The notes under the pieces were generated by a model. It had not been told where the DNA came from, made no database searches, and saw nothing but the letters and a program-made list of their open reading frames with translations. From RGUW01 sp040399325 (GTDB taxonomy: Bacteria > Cyanobacteriota > Cyanobacteriia > PCC-6307 > Cyanobiaceae), in assembly GCA_040399325.1 (NCBI GenBank), contig JBBASJ010000001.1:95331-159330 (forward strand): a DNA stretch of 64,000 nucleotides, given 5' to 3'. Below, piece after piece: positions 17,563 through 28,000 of the stretch. Made by a program: the position numbers and the translations under genes. Each line of letters starts with the position of its first letter. The first letter of the stretch is position 1.

Positions 17563-18482
17563 GGTCTGACCTCGGCCTTCAGCTGGCGTCCCATCAAGGC
17601 CCGGACAGCCTCCTGGGGCGTTCTGCGGCCCTGGATGACCGCCGCCACCTGGTCGCAGATGGGCAGATGCCAGCCCTGCTGCTGAGCCAGGGCCAGGGCT
17701 GCTTCCACTGTGAAGCGTCCCTCGACCGTGGCACCGATGCTGGCCAGGGCCTCGGTGGTGCTCTGCCCTTCGGCCAGCAGCAGCCCAAAGCTGTAGTTGC
17801 GGCTCAGACGGCTGTTGGCGGTGGCCAGCAGGTCACCCATGCCAGCCAGTCCATAAAGGGTGGTGCTCTCACCGCCGAGCCCTTCGACCACCTGGCCCAT
17901 TTCGACAAGCCCACGACACAACAGGGAGGCCTTGGCGTTGGCGCCGAGGCACAGGCCATCACAGATGCCCGCTGCGATCGCAATCACGTTCTTGAGGGCT
18001 CCTGCCGCCTCACTGCCGATGGGGTCGTGATGGCGGTACAGCCTGAGGCACTCGCCGCTGAGGTGATGCTGCAGCCAGTGACTCAGATCTGGATCGCGGC
18101 TGGCCAGGGTGCTGGCGGCAGGCAGGCCCTGTTGCAGTTCGCTGGCCAGATTGGGCCCGCTCAGCACGGCCACTCGCACGCCGGCCGGCAGCCCCTGCTG
18201 CCACAACTGCGAGGCGGTCACCAGACGGTTCAGGTCAATTCCTTTGCTGCAGCTCAGCAGGGGCAGGCCCTGGGGCCATTGGGAAGCCAGCTCTCTGGCA
18301 AGGCTGGCCACGCCGGCCATGGCCACCGCCGAGACCACCAGATCGGCCTGCAGCAAGTCTCTCTGGGGCAGGCCTCCATCGCTGCGGGACCAACTGCACA
18401 GGTCATGACCCTGCGCCGCCCACAGGTCGATCAGGGTGCGCCCCCAGGCGCCCCGCCCCAGCACCGCGATCCGCAAGCTCAT
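17559..18482 (-). CDS. gpsA: Glycerol-3-phosphate dehydrogenase [NAD(P)+]
   Basis: A 307-residue enzyme that reduces dihydroxyacetone phosphate to sn-glycerol 3-phosphate for membrane lipid synthesis. MSLRIAVLGRGAWGRTL is the Rossmann start, with SGPNLASEL and ALKNVIAIAAGICDGL containing the catalytic lysine, and NSRLSRNYSFG near the end. The start at 18482 is taken from the family; the frame opens four codons earlier. It is the head of the minus-strand run gpsA-phzF-spoIID-apa-sigma and diverges from the SDR gene. Confidence 0.95.
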   Translation of the reverse strand: MSLRIAVLGRGAWGRTLIDLWAAQGHDLCSWSRSDGGLPQRDLLQADLVVSAVAMAGVASLARELASQWPQGLPLLSCSKGIDLNRLVTASQLWQQGLPAGVRVAVLSGPNLASELQQGLPAASTLASRDPDLSHWLQHHLSGECLRLYRHHDPIGSEAAGALKNVIAIAAGICDGLCLGANAKASLLCRGLVEMGQVVEGLGGESTTLYGLAGMGDLLATANSRLSRNYSFGLLLAEGQSTTEALASIGATVEGRFTVEAALALAQQQGWHLPICDQVAAVIQGRRTPQEAVRALMGRQLKAEVRP

Positions 18483-18520
18483 GGCTGCCATCATGCGCCA
18501 TGCCGCCGGCAGTGCAGACC

Positions 18521-19249
18521 ATGACCCGCCAACCGCTGCACGACTGGTGCGGGCAGGCCCTGGTGGTGGGTGGCGGAGGCATCGGTCGGGCCCTGGTGCC
18601 TGCGCTGGAGCGGCTGGCCCCCGGCCTGCAGGTGCACCTGGCCACCCGCAACCCGCGTGGCAGCGGCGAGATCCGACTCGATCTCTGCGACGACGACAGC
18701 CTCGCGGCGTTGGCCCAACACGTCTCGCAGCAGTTCAGCCCACTGCGCCTGGTGATCAACACGGCAGGCCTGTTGCACGGCCCCCGCCTGCAACCCGAGA
18801 AACGCCTGAGCGCCGTGACGCGCGCGCAGTTGCGCGAGAGTTTTGAGCTCAACGCCTATGGCCCGATCCTGCTCGCGCGGAGTCTCGAATCGGCCCTGCC
18901 CCGTGAGCTGCCGAGCCATTTCGCCAGCCTCTCGGCCCGGGTCGGGAGCATCGGCGACAACCGCCTTGGGGGCTGGTACGCCTACCGCGCCGCCAAGGCG
19001 GCCCAGAACCAGCTGCTGCACACCCTGGCGATCGAGTGGGCGCGGAGGCTGCCGCTGTGCTGTGTGAGCCTGCTGCACCCCGGCACCACGGCGACAGCGT
19101 TGTCGGAACCCTTTCGCGGCTCGGTGCCGGCCGGCCGCCTGCTGGCACCCGACCAGGCGGCGACGGCACTGCTGGCTGTCCTGCAGCAACGGGAACCGGC
19201 GCACAGTGGCGGGTTCTGGGCCTGGGACGGCTCAGCGATTCCCTGGTGA
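18521..19249 (+). CDS. Short-chain dehydrogenase/reductase (SDR)
   Basis: A 242-residue SDR from the ATG at 18521 (an ATG at 18500 is also in frame). It has the cofactor-binding QALVVGGGGIGRALV loop, NTAGLL in the place of NNAG, and the YxxxK pair in WYAYRAAKAAQNQL. The arrangement is like the C-factor-type, CsgA-like SDRs found in many bacteria, which are atypical in the cofactor loop. Substrate is unknown. It starts about 38 bp from the divergent gpsA. Confidence 0.88.
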   Translation: MTRQPLHDWCGQALVVGGGGIGRALVPALERLAPGLQVHLATRNPRGSGEIRLDLCDDDSLAALAQHVSQQFSPLRLVINTAGLLHGPRLQPEKRLSAVTRAQLRESFELNAYGPILLARSLESALPRELPSHFASLSARVGSIGDNRLGGWYAYRAAKAAQNQLLHTLAIEWARRLPLCCVSLLHPGTTATALSEPFRGSVPAGRLLAPDQAATALLAVLQQREPAHSGGFWAWDGSAIPW

Positions 19250-19250
19250 T

Positions 19251-19616
19251 TCAGGCGGCATGGGCCTGCAGCAGCTCCAGCGGGATCAATTCCAGGGTGG
19301 ACTGTTCGCAGGCCGCGAGCCGCACGGGCGGCGCCATGCCGTCGTCATAGGCCTCCAGCCAGCGCGCTGCGCACACGCACCAGTGATCGCCGGGCTTGAG
19401 TCCGGGGAACGCATAGGCAGGCATCGGCGTGCTCAGGTCGTTGCCCTGGGCCCTGCTGTAACTCAGGAACGCCTCATTGACGACACAGCAGACCGTGTGA
19501 CGCCCGAGGTCGGCGCCATCGGTGTGGCAATGGCCATCGCGCCGCCAACCGGTCATGGGCTCACAGCCACACAGCTCCAGGGGCTCTCCAAACACGTTGC
19601 GTGAGGGCGTGGTCAT
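19251..19616 (-). CDS. DUF2237 family protein
   Basis: A 121-residue protein matching DUF2237 (PF09996): RNVFGEPLELCG, TGWRRDGHCHTDGADLG, VNEAFLSYSRAQGNDLSTPM, and FPGLKPGDHWCVCAARW are all family blocks. Function is unknown; conserved cysteines and histidines suggest metal binding or catalysis. It starts at the ATG at 19616, although the frame is open to 19679. It ends 1 bp from the SDR stop, tail to tail. Confidence 0.9.
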   Translation of the reverse strand: MTTPSRNVFGEPLELCGCEPMTGWRRDGHCHTDGADLGRHTVCCVVNEAFLSYSRAQGNDLSTPMPAYAFPGLKPGDHWCVCAARWLEAYDDGMAPPVRLAACEQSTLELIPLELLQAHAA

Positions 19617-19768
19617 GGCGGCGGGCACGGGCCTCGCAATGGGCCCTGGATGCGATTCACGGCCCGCAGGCTGGCACAAAATTTCGCCAGAAGGTTGACG
19701 GATTCCGGGGGGTAGGCGTTAAAGGTCTTTGAGAACCCCTTTCGACCAACCTTCACCGCCACCGCTTC

Positions 19769-19996
19769 ATGAGCTGGGATTTCACCGAAGATGCGGCCTT
19801 CCTGGCCCTGTGCGACGCCTACAAGGAGAGCGGTGAAAGCTCTGCCATGGAATTTCTGGCCCATGGCGAGGGGGCGTTTCACTTTCAGGAGCTCGCCCAG
19901 AACGCTGCTGGGGAGGGCATCGATCTGAGTGATTCGTCCGATCTGGAGGACTTCCAGCAGGACGTGATCGATACCCTGCAGGAAATGTGCAGCTGA
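19769..19996 (+). CDS. Small acidic hypothetical protein
   Basis: A 75-residue, strongly acidic, soluble frame (MSWDFTEDAAFLALCDAY, later SSDLEDFQQDVIDTLQEM), predicted mostly helical with two cysteines. Codons are GC-ending as in real genes, and it has its own upstream gap of about 150 bp. I do not recognise a family and give no function. Confidence 0.7.
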   Translation: MSWDFTEDAAFLALCDAYKESGESSAMEFLAHGEGAFHFQELAQNAAGEGIDLSDSSDLEDFQQDVIDTLQEMCS

Positions 19997-20053
19997 GAAG
20001 GCCCGGGCACCCCTGGCTGGGCCTCGTGCCCCGAGTGTTGGGCAGCAGGGGAC

Positions 20054-20326
20054 TCAGCTGTAGAAAAAAGCGATTTCCTTGTCCTTGAGCCCGTCCCAGC
20101 CGGCCGCCTTCAGCCGTGCATCGAGGGTTGTCTGATCCATGTGTTTTGAGCCGGTCTTGACGACCCGGTTGCGCATGGACTTCTTGACGCCACTGCGGGC
20201 CCGCTGGCTCTCAAGGTCCATCACCTCGTTGTAGAGAGCCAGCATCTCGGCGGGAATCGGGCTGCCATCCAGATCAATGCCGGCTTGGATGGCGGCATCG
20301 ACGCCGTCGGGTCCTGCGATGGCCAT
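20054..20326 (-). CDS. Conserved small cyanobacterial-type protein downstream of metH
   Basis: A 90-residue basic protein (MAIAGPDGVDAAIQAGIDLD at the start and KAAGWDGLKDKEIAFFYS at the end). The centre is helical and rich in Lys and Arg (SQRARSGVKKSMRNRVVK). The frame is open far upstream, but that part is antisense shadow of metH. It begins 28 bp after the metH stop, so it is likely cotranscribed with metH. No function is known to me. Confidence 0.72.
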   Translation of the reverse strand: MAIAGPDGVDAAIQAGIDLDGSPIPAEMLALYNEVMDLESQRARSGVKKSMRNRVVKTGSKHMDQTTLDARLKAAGWDGLKDKEIAFFYS

Positions 20327-20354
20327 AGCCGCTGAGATTGCTGGTTGCGTCAGG

Positions 20355-23300
20355 TTAGGCGCTGAAGTAGCGCGCCTTGCTGTGCAGGGCCACCAGGGCT
20401 GTGGTGCTCTGCTCAGGATGAAGCTGCTCGCTCTCATCCATCGACAGGCCAACGCGCTCAGCCCCCAGCCAGAGCAGCTGCTGACGCGAATCGGCCACGT
20501 TGGGGCAGGCGGGGTAGCCGAACGAGTAGCGGCTGCCGCGGTAGCGCTGGGCGAGCACGTCGCGCAGGGGCATGTCCTCCGGGTCGGCATGGCCGAGCTC
20601 GCGGCGGATGCGGGCGTGCACCCACTCGGCGAGGGCCTCGGCCATCTGCACCGCGAGTCCGTGGAAGTACAGGTAGTCGCTGTACTGATCGCCGCTAAAG
20701 AGTTGCTGGGCAAAATTGGTGGCGCGCTCGCCCATGGTCACCGCCTGCATCGGCAACACATCGGTTGCCATGGGCCTGCCATCGGCTCCGGTGGCGAGAT
20801 CGCGGTAGAAATCGGCAATGCAGTAGCGGTTGCCGGCACGTTGGCGCGGCAGTTCAAAACGACCCAGTTCGACACCAGCCGCTGAAGGCGCGGCACTGGC
20901 TTCGAGACCCTGAGGATCGAACAACACCACCGCATTACCGGCGCGACCGCAGGGGAAGTAGCCGTAGGCCACCCGCGGCGTCAGCAACTGTTCGTCGATG
21001 CAGCGCGCCATCCACTGCTGCAGCACGGGCTCGGCCTTGGCCGCGAGCATGGCCTCGTACTCCTCGCGCGACTGTTGTTGGCTCTTGCGCAGCTGCCACT
21101 GGCCGGCAAACAGGGCGTTGCGATCAAGGTACGCGAACACCTCGGCCAGGTCGATGTCGTTCTCCGTGAGTACCTGGCTGCCCCAGAATGGGGGCTGCAG
21201 GGCAGGCTCCTCGCGGACGGTGTCCGAGCGCTCGGTGCTGATGACCAGGGGCGTGGATACACCAGCTGGCTGCTCAGGGGCAGCCTGTCGCGGAGTCTCC
21301 TCAACGTCGGCCTCTGCCGAGGAACCCAGACCCAGGCCCTCGGGAACAGCTCCGAGGAAACCGTTGTGGTCGTCCCACTGGTCTGCCCCCTTGGCCTCCA
21401 TCAGGGCATCCATGAAGCGCAGGTCGGCAAAGGCGTCGCGGCCATAGATCACCTGCCCCTTGTAAGCGGCACGGCAATCGCCGTGCACGAAGCGGGGCGT
21501 CAGGGCGGCTCCACCCAGGATCACCGGCACGCTGATGCCAGCCTCGTTGAAGGCCTCCAGGTTGTCCTTCATGAAGGCGGTCGATTTGACCAGCAACCCA
21601 CTCATGGCGATGCAGTCGGCCTGGTGCTGACGCTGGGCCTCGATGATCGCTTCGCAACTCTGTTTGATGCCGAGATTGATCACCTCGTAGCCGTTGTTGG
21701 TCAGAATGATGTCGACCAGGTTTTTGCCGATGTCGTGGACATCGCCCTTGACCGTGGCGATCAGAAACTTGCCCTTGCTGCTGCTCTCACCCTCGAGCTT
21801 CTCCATGTGGGGCTCGAGCTGGGCAACGGCTGCTTTCATCGTTTCGGCGCTCTGCAGCACAAACGGCAGCTGCATCTGGCCGCTGCCAAACAGCTCACCC
21901 ACCACCTTCATGCCATCGAGCAGGAAGGTGTTGATGATCTGCAGCGGCGGGTAGGAGTTCAGGGCCTCATCGAGCGCTGCTTCCAGGCCAATGCGCTCGC
22001 CGTCGATGATGTGCTGCTTGAGCCGCTCCTCGAGCGGCAGATCGGCCAGCGACGGGCCTGAGGCGCGGGCCTCCTTGGCGCTGACCCCCTCGAACAGCTG
22101 GGTGAGCTCGGTCAGCGGGTCGTAGATGCACGGAGCTCCGCTGCCGGCAGGGGCGTCGTTTTCGAAGCGGCGCCGGTCGTTGATCAGGTCACGGCAGACC
22201 TGCTGGTGCTCGTCGCTGATCTTGACCAGGGGCAGAATCTTGGCCGGGCTGACGATGGCCGCGTCCATGCCGGCCTCGCAGCAGTCGTGCAGAAACACGC
22301 TGTTGAGCACGATGCGGGCCGCCGGCGACAAACCGAAGCTGACGTTGCTGACCCCCAGCACCACATGCACACCCGGCAGGTGCTGACGAATCAGCCGGAT
22401 CGAGGCGATCGTGGCAGCTCCGTTGAGCCGGTCCTCTTCGATGCCGGTTGAGATTGGCAGGGCCAGCGGGTCGTAGAAGATCTCGTGGGCCGGGATGCCG
22501 AACTCGAGCGCATCGCGGTAGGCCCGCTGGGCGATCGCGAATTTGCGCTCGGCCGTGCGGGCCATGCCCTCTTCGTCGATGGTGCCGACCACCACACCGG
22601 CGCCGTAGGCCCTGGCCAGCTCCAGCACCTTGAAGAAGCGTTCAGGCCCGTCTTCGTAGTTGGTGGAGTTGAGGATGCACTTGCCGCCGGCCACCTTGAG
22701 GCCCGCTTCCATCTTCTGCCACTCGGTGGAGTCGAGCATCAGCGGCAGGTTGACGTTGGTGACCAGACGGCTCACCAGCGCATGCATGTCGCGCTCACCA
22801 TCACGACCGACGTAATCGACGTTGACGTCGAGCACGTGGGCGTTCTCCTTGACCTGACTGCGGGCCACGGCCACCAGACCGTCCCAGTCTTCGGCGGCGA
22901 GCAGCTCGCGCACCTTTTTGGAGCCGCTGGCGTTGAGCCGCTCGCCGATGATCAGGAACGAGTTGTCCTGGTGGTACGGCGTCGTGCCGTAGATCGAGCT
23001 GGCTGCCGGCTCATAGTGCAGCACCGGCCGCGGGGATTCGCCCTGGCGCACCGGGCGCGCAGCAGGCCTGAGTTCCCTGGAGAGCTCCACCAAGGCTCCG
23101 ATGTGGGCGGGGGTGGTGCCGCAGCAGCCGCCGATCACCTGCACGCCCAGGTCCTCGACGAAGTGCATGAGCTGCATCTTCATCTCGGTGGGGGTCAGGC
23201 GGTAATGGGCCACACCACCGATGTTTTCGGGCAGGCCCGCATTGGGGATGCAGCTCACCACAAAGGGGCTGTGGGCGCTGAGGTAGCGGATGTGCTCCTT

Positions 23301-24053
23301 CATCTGCTCGGGGCCCGTGGCGCAGTTGAGCCCCAGCACATCGATGTTGAATGGCTCGAGGATCGCCACCACCGCGGCGATGTCGGAGCCCACCAGCATC
23401 GTGCCGGTGGTCTCCATGGTGACGCTCACCATCAGCGGTCGGCGCTGCCCGGTGGTGGCGAAGGCCGCCTCGATGCCCTGCAGCGCCGCCTTGATCTGGA
23501 GCACGTCCTGACAGGTCTCGACGATGAAGAGATCGACGTCACCCGCCAGCAGCCCTTCGGCCTGCTCGGCGAAGGACGCCTTCATGGTGTCGAAGTCGAC
23601 GTGGCCCAGGGTTGGCAGCTTGGTGGTGGGGCCCATGGAACCCGCCACGAACCGCGGCTTCTCAGGGGTGCTGTAAGCGTCGGCCATCTCGCGGGCCAGC
23701 TCGGCCGCCCGCTTGTTGAGCGCAAAGGCCTGATCGGCGATGTCGTACTCGGCCAGCACCAGGGAGGTGGCACCGAAGGTGTCGGTCTCGATCACATCGG
23801 CCCCCACCTCCAGGAACTGGCGGTGGACGGCCTGCACGGCATCAGGTCTGGTCAATACCAGAATTTCGTTGCAACCCTCAAGTGCCGCGCCGCCGAAATC
23901 GTCGGCGCTCAGGTTCATCTGCTGCAACGAGGTGCCGGTGGCCCCGTCAAACACCAGCACGGGGCGCTCCGGGCCGTGCAGGCGCTGGAGAAAACCGACG
24001 CGCTGGGCTGGCAGCGCCGACGGCGCTGGGATCGTGCTGCTGCTGTTGGCCAT
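20355..24053 (-). CDS. metH: Cobalamin-dependent methionine synthase
   Basis: A 1232-residue four-module enzyme that transfers a methyl group from methyltetrahydrofolate to homocysteine through B12. Homocysteine domain: VFDGATGTSLQQMNL, with zinc cysteines in LGLNCATGP and VIGGCCGTTP. Pterin domain: FLIIGERLNASGSKK. B12 domain: KGDVHDIGKNLVDIIL with the cobalt-ligating histidine. The C-terminal activation domain has the SAM-binding YGYFPCGRAGN and RYSFGYPACPN. The ATG at 24053 overlaps the ilvE stop by 1 bp, so the two are coupled. Length is normal. Confidence 0.97.
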   Translation of the reverse strand: MANSSSTIPAPSALPAQRVGFLQRLHGPERPVLVFDGATGTSLQQMNLSADDFGGAALEGCNEILVLTRPDAVQAVHRQFLEVGADVIETDTFGATSLVLAEYDIADQAFALNKRAAELAREMADAYSTPEKPRFVAGSMGPTTKLPTLGHVDFDTMKASFAEQAEGLLAGDVDLFIVETCQDVLQIKAALQGIEAAFATTGQRRPLMVSVTMETTGTMLVGSDIAAVVAILEPFNIDVLGLNCATGPEQMKEHIRYLSAHSPFVVSCIPNAGLPENIGGVAHYRLTPTEMKMQLMHFVEDLGVQVIGGCCGTTPAHIGALVELSRELRPAARPVRQGESPRPVLHYEPAASSIYGTTPYHQDNSFLIIGERLNASGSKKVRELLAAEDWDGLVAVARSQVKENAHVLDVNVDYVGRDGERDMHALVSRLVTNVNLPLMLDSTEWQKMEAGLKVAGGKCILNSTNYEDGPERFFKVLELARAYGAGVVVGTIDEEGMARTAERKFAIAQRAYRDALEFGIPAHEIFYDPLALPISTGIEEDRLNGAATIASIRLIRQHLPGVHVVLGVSNVSFGLSPAARIVLNSVFLHDCCEAGMDAAIVSPAKILPLVKISDEHQQVCRDLINDRRRFENDAPAGSGAPCIYDPLTELTQLFEGVSAKEARASGPSLADLPLEERLKQHIIDGERIGLEAALDEALNSYPPLQIINTFLLDGMKVVGELFGSGQMQLPFVLQSAETMKAAVAQLEPHMEKLEGESSSKGKFLIATVKGDVHDIGKNLVDIILTNNGYEVINLGIKQSCEAIIEAQRQHQADCIAMSGLLVKSTAFMKDNLEAFNEAGISVPVILGGAALTPRFVHGDCRAAYKGQVIYGRDAFADLRFMDALMEAKGADQWDDHNGFLGAVPEGLGLGSSAEADVEETPRQAAPEQPAGVSTPLVISTERSDTVREEPALQPPFWGSQVLTENDIDLAEVFAYLDRNALFAGQWQLRKSQQQSREEYEAMLAAKAEPVLQQWMARCIDEQLLTPRVAYGYFPCGRAGNAVVLFDPQGLEASAAPSAAGVELGRFELPRQRAGNRYCIADFYRDLATGADGRPMATDVLPMQAVTMGERATNFAQQLFSGDQYSDYLYFHGLAVQMAEALAEWVHARIRRELGHADPEDMPLRDVLAQRYRGSRYSFGYPACPNVADSRQQLLWLGAERVGLSMDESEQLHPEQSTTALVALHSKARYFSA

Positions 24054-24970
24054 CAACCGTCGAGACGAACCCGGGTGACCCAATGGTCATAGGCGGGATC
24101 GCGACCCTCTGTGATCGCCGTCAGACGCTCACGCAGGCGCTCCATGATCGGCCGCTCGACCGGCAGATCGGTGGTTTCGATGCGACGCACCGGGGTCACC
24201 TTGGCAGCGGTGCCACTGAGAAACACTTCATCGGCCACGAACAGTTCGGTCTTGTCAACCGGGCGTTCCAGCGTCGGGATGCCCATGGCCTGGGCCAGTT
24301 CGAGCACGCTGGCGCGGGTGATGCCCTCGAGGATGTCCTGATCGACCCCGGGGGTGATCAGCACACCGTCGCGCACCACGAACAGGTTCATGCCGCTGGC
24401 TTCGCTGACTTTGCCGCGGCTGTTGAGCAGCAGGGCCTCGTCAAAGCCACTCTTGACGGCTTCGGTCTTGGCCAGCGAGCTGGTGATGTAGGCCCCGCTG
24501 ATCTTGCCCCGCAGGGGCAGGGAGCGGTCTTCCTGGCGGCACCACGAGCTGATGCGGCAACTGACACCCTCAGGCGAAAGATAGTCACCCAGTTCGAGGC
24601 CATAGATCAGGAAGTCGGTCTCGATGTTGTGCAGCCTCGGGGCGATACCCAGATCACTGGTGTAAACAAACGGACGCAGATAGGCGGGCGTCGTGGGCCT
24701 GTTGGCCCGCAGAAAGGCCGTGATGGCCTCGAGGATCGTGGCCTCGCTGAGCTCGGTCAGCAGCAGCCGTGCGCTCTGGCTGAGACGCCTGGCATGGCGG
24801 TCAGCTCTGAACAGAAGAATCTCGTTGGCATCAGCCGGATTCGGCAGGGCCCGCATGCCACCGAAGGCCCCGGTGCCGTAATGGAGCGCATGGGTCGCCA
24901 CCGAGAGGGTGGCTTCGGCAAATGGCACGCAGCGGCCGCCGAACCAGGCATAGGGAAGAAACTGATGCAT
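24053..24970 (-). CDS. ilvE: Branched-chain amino acid aminotransferase
   Basis: A 305-residue class IV PLP transaminase making leucine, isoleucine and valine from their 2-oxo acids. HALHYGTGAFGGMRAL, the PLP lysine in GKISGAYITSSLAKTEAV, LLNSRGKVSEASGMNLF, and FLSGTAAKVTPV are the family blocks. It runs into metH with a 1-bp overlap and diverges from cobN (79 bp apart). D-amino-acid or aminodeoxychorismate transaminases share the fold, but these motifs favour IlvE. Confidence 0.94.
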   Translation of the reverse strand: MHQFLPYAWFGGRCVPFAEATLSVATHALHYGTGAFGGMRALPNPADANEILLFRADRHARRLSQSARLLLTELSEATILEAITAFLRANRPTTPAYLRPFVYTSDLGIAPRLHNIETDFLIYGLELGDYLSPEGVSCRISSWCRQEDRSLPLRGKISGAYITSSLAKTEAVKSGFDEALLLNSRGKVSEASGMNLFVVRDGVLITPGVDQDILEGITRASVLELAQAMGIPTLERPVDKTELFVADEVFLSGTAAKVTPVRRIETTDLPVERPIMERLRERLTAITEGRDPAYDHWVTRVRLDG

Positions 24971-25049
24971 GGCGTTCCGGGTCGAGGCGACGTCTGATCG
25001 GGCCTGGGTGTGCCCCCGATCTTCTCACTGCAGCAGCAAGGATGGACGC

Positions 25050-28000
25050 ATGCACAGGCCCGCACGCCGTCCCGGCAGCCAAGACCCGCTCGCCCAGGGG
25101 GAGCTGATCGAGCAGGACCCGGCTCCGCTGCTGCTGCTGTCGAGTGCCGACACCGACCTGGCAGCTGTGGCTTCCCTGGTCGAGCAGGATCCCCAGATCC
25201 TGGGTGTGGCGATGCGGGTTCTGAACCTGCAGGCTCTGGCCAGCCCAGCACTGATCGATCACTACCTGGCCAGCACCGCCGCCACGGCAAGGCTGGTGGT
25301 GGTGCGGCTGCTGGGCGGCCGTGGCCACTGGAGCTATGGCCTGGAACAACTGGGCCACTGGGCGGCCCAGCGGCCAGACCGTCAGGTCCTGGTGCTGGCC
25401 GGCACCGCCGATGAAGATGGCGCCCTGTGCGCGCTGAGCACGCTCAAGCCCGGACTGGCCGAAGCCCTCTCGCGTTGCTGGCGCGAAGGGGGTGCCCACA
25501 ACCTTGCTCTGGTGCTCAGGGTCCTGGGCGCCGTGCTGCGTGGCGAGGATCCACCCTGGCCCACCCCCCGGCCCCAGGCGGACCCCTTGTGCCACGACTG
25601 GCGTGACGAGCCGGGGGCACGGGTCGGTGTGCTGCTTTACAGGTCGTTGCACCAGGCCGGTGACGATGCCTGGATGGATGCGCTGCTCGCAGCTCTGCGG
25701 CAGCGAGGTTTGTGCCCACGCGCGCTCTGGGTGAGTGGCCTGCGTGATGGGGCCGTCGCCGCAGGGGTCCAGCACCTGCTGGCCCGTGAACAGGTGGCCG
25801 CCGTGCTGTGCGGCACCGCCTTTGCATCGGTGCAGTTCGAGGAGGCCGCACTGGGCGCCCCGCTGTGGGATGGACTGGGGGTCCCGGTGCTCCAGGTGCT
25901 GGCCAGCACCCAGCCCCGGGTCGTCTGGCAGGCCAGCAGCATCGGACTGTCGCCCCTCGACCTGAGCCTGCAGGTGGCGCTGCCCGAACTCGATGGGCGC
26001 CTCACCACCCGCATCGGCGCTTTCAAAGAGGTGGTCTCGGAGGCCGAGGAAACTGACCTGGCAAGACTTGGCACGGTCCTGCATCGCTATCAACCCGACG
26101 GCGAGCGCCTGGCCTGGATCGCCGAGCTGACCGAGCGCTGGATCACCCTGCAACAGACGCCCCCACAACGACGGCGTGTGGCCCTGGTGCTGGCCAACTA
26201 CCCGACGCGCAACAGCCGTCTCGCCAATGGCGTCGGCCTTGATACGCCGGCCAGCACCGCCCTGATGCTGCGGTGGCTGGACGACGCTGGGTATCACCTC
26301 GATGCCGACGCCGACAGCGGCACCGGAGGGCCATGCTTGCCGGCCTCCGGTGATGCCCTGATCGCCGCACTGTTGCGGGGACGCAGCAACGATCCCGAGA
26401 GCAGCCATCGGCCAGCGCTGAGCCACCTGTCTCTGGCCGACTACGTCAGTTGGTACTCAGGCCTGCCTGAGGCTGCCCAGGCCAGCCTCGAGGCCCGTTG
26501 GGGGCCTCCGCAGCGAGACGCGGGCCTGGAGAGCGACGCGCAGGGGCAGCCAGGGTTTGCCATTCGGGGCCTGGCGTTCGGCCATGTGGTGGTGTTGATC
26601 CAACCGGAACGCGGCTATGACCGCGATCCGGCCCTGAGCTATCACTGCCCCGATCTCCCACCGACCCACGCCTACCTGGCCCAGTACCTGTGGTTGCGCC
26701 AGAGCTTCGGGGCCCATGCCGTGGTGCATGTGGGCAAGCACGGCAATCTTGAGTGGTTGCCTGGCAAGGGGCTCGGCCTGTCAACGCAGTGCTACCCCGA
26801 GCTGGCCCTGGGGCCCATGCCCCACCTGTACCCCTTCATCGTCAACGATCCGGGTGAGGGTTCCCAGGCCAAGCGGCGTGCCCAGGCGGTGATCCTCGAT
26901 CACCTCACGCCACCCCTGGGTCGGGCCGGCTTGCACGGGGGCCTGCTGGAGCTCGAGTCCCTGCTCGATGAGTACTGGGAGGCCCAGCAGCTCGGCTCAC
27001 AACGACTCGCACCACTGCGACAGCGGCTGGCTGACCATCTCGCCCATCTGCAGTGGCCCGGGCTGGACAGCAAGGGCGATGCCGAGCAGCTTGAGGTTTG
27101 TCTGGATCAGGCTGACGGTTATCTGTGTGAGCTCAAGGAGGCCCAGATCCGGCTGGGGCTGCACACCTACGGAACCCTGCCGCCTCAGGGCAAGGCCGAG
27201 GAATTGCTGCTGGCTCTGGCACGCCCGCCGCAGGCCGGGCTCCCCGGTCTGACCCAGGCGATCGCCAAGGATCTGAGTCTGGACCTGGATCCCTGGGCCG
27301 ATCCGGAGGAGGCCCCCCTGCATGACGACGACAGGCTGGTCCTGGCCCGGTTGCAACACCAGCCGGCACCGCTGCTGCGGCGTGTCGGCGATGGCGTGGC
27401 CCTGCTCGAGCAGCGCGCCCTGGCGCTGGTGGCCCATGCCTGGTCGGCTCACCATCAGGGAGCCGACCAGAGCGCAACCCCGCCGCTTGGCCTGCCATCG
27501 GAGCTTGAACCCATCGGAGCCGCCACCCAGCGTTGTCTGGACCATCTCCAACAGGTGCTGCTGCCCGCACTGGCAGCCTGTGGTGTGGCCGAACGCCAGG
27601 CGCTGTTGCAGGGGCTCGAGGGGCGCCGCATCGCCGCCGGACCTGCGGGGGCCCCGACCCGTGGCCGGCCGGATCTGCTGCCGACGGGTCGCAACTTCTA
27701 CAGCGTCGACCTGCGCGGACTGCCCACCGAAACGGCCTGGGATCTGGGCCGACGCAGCGCCGAGCTGCTGCTCGAACTGCATCTGCAGGACGAGGGCGAG
27801 CACCTGCGCACCCTGGCGCTCACGGTGTGGGGAACGGCCACGATGCGCAATGGCGGCGAAGATGTCGCCCAGGCCCTTGCCCTGCTGGGCGTCCGACCCG
27901 TGTGGGACGGTCCCACGCGGCGGTTGGTGGATGTGGAGGTGATTCCTGTGCACGAGCTCGGCAGGCCCAGGGTCGATGTCACCCTGCGCATCTCGGGCCT

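Noticed and set aside
22485..24092. 535-residue plus-strand frame antisense to metH
   Set aside because: High-GC shadow of metH, with His/Gly/Arg-rich composition and no domain.
24971..25049. Cobalamin riboswitch before cobN
   Set aside because: The gap is 79 bp and no B12-box-like block is seen.
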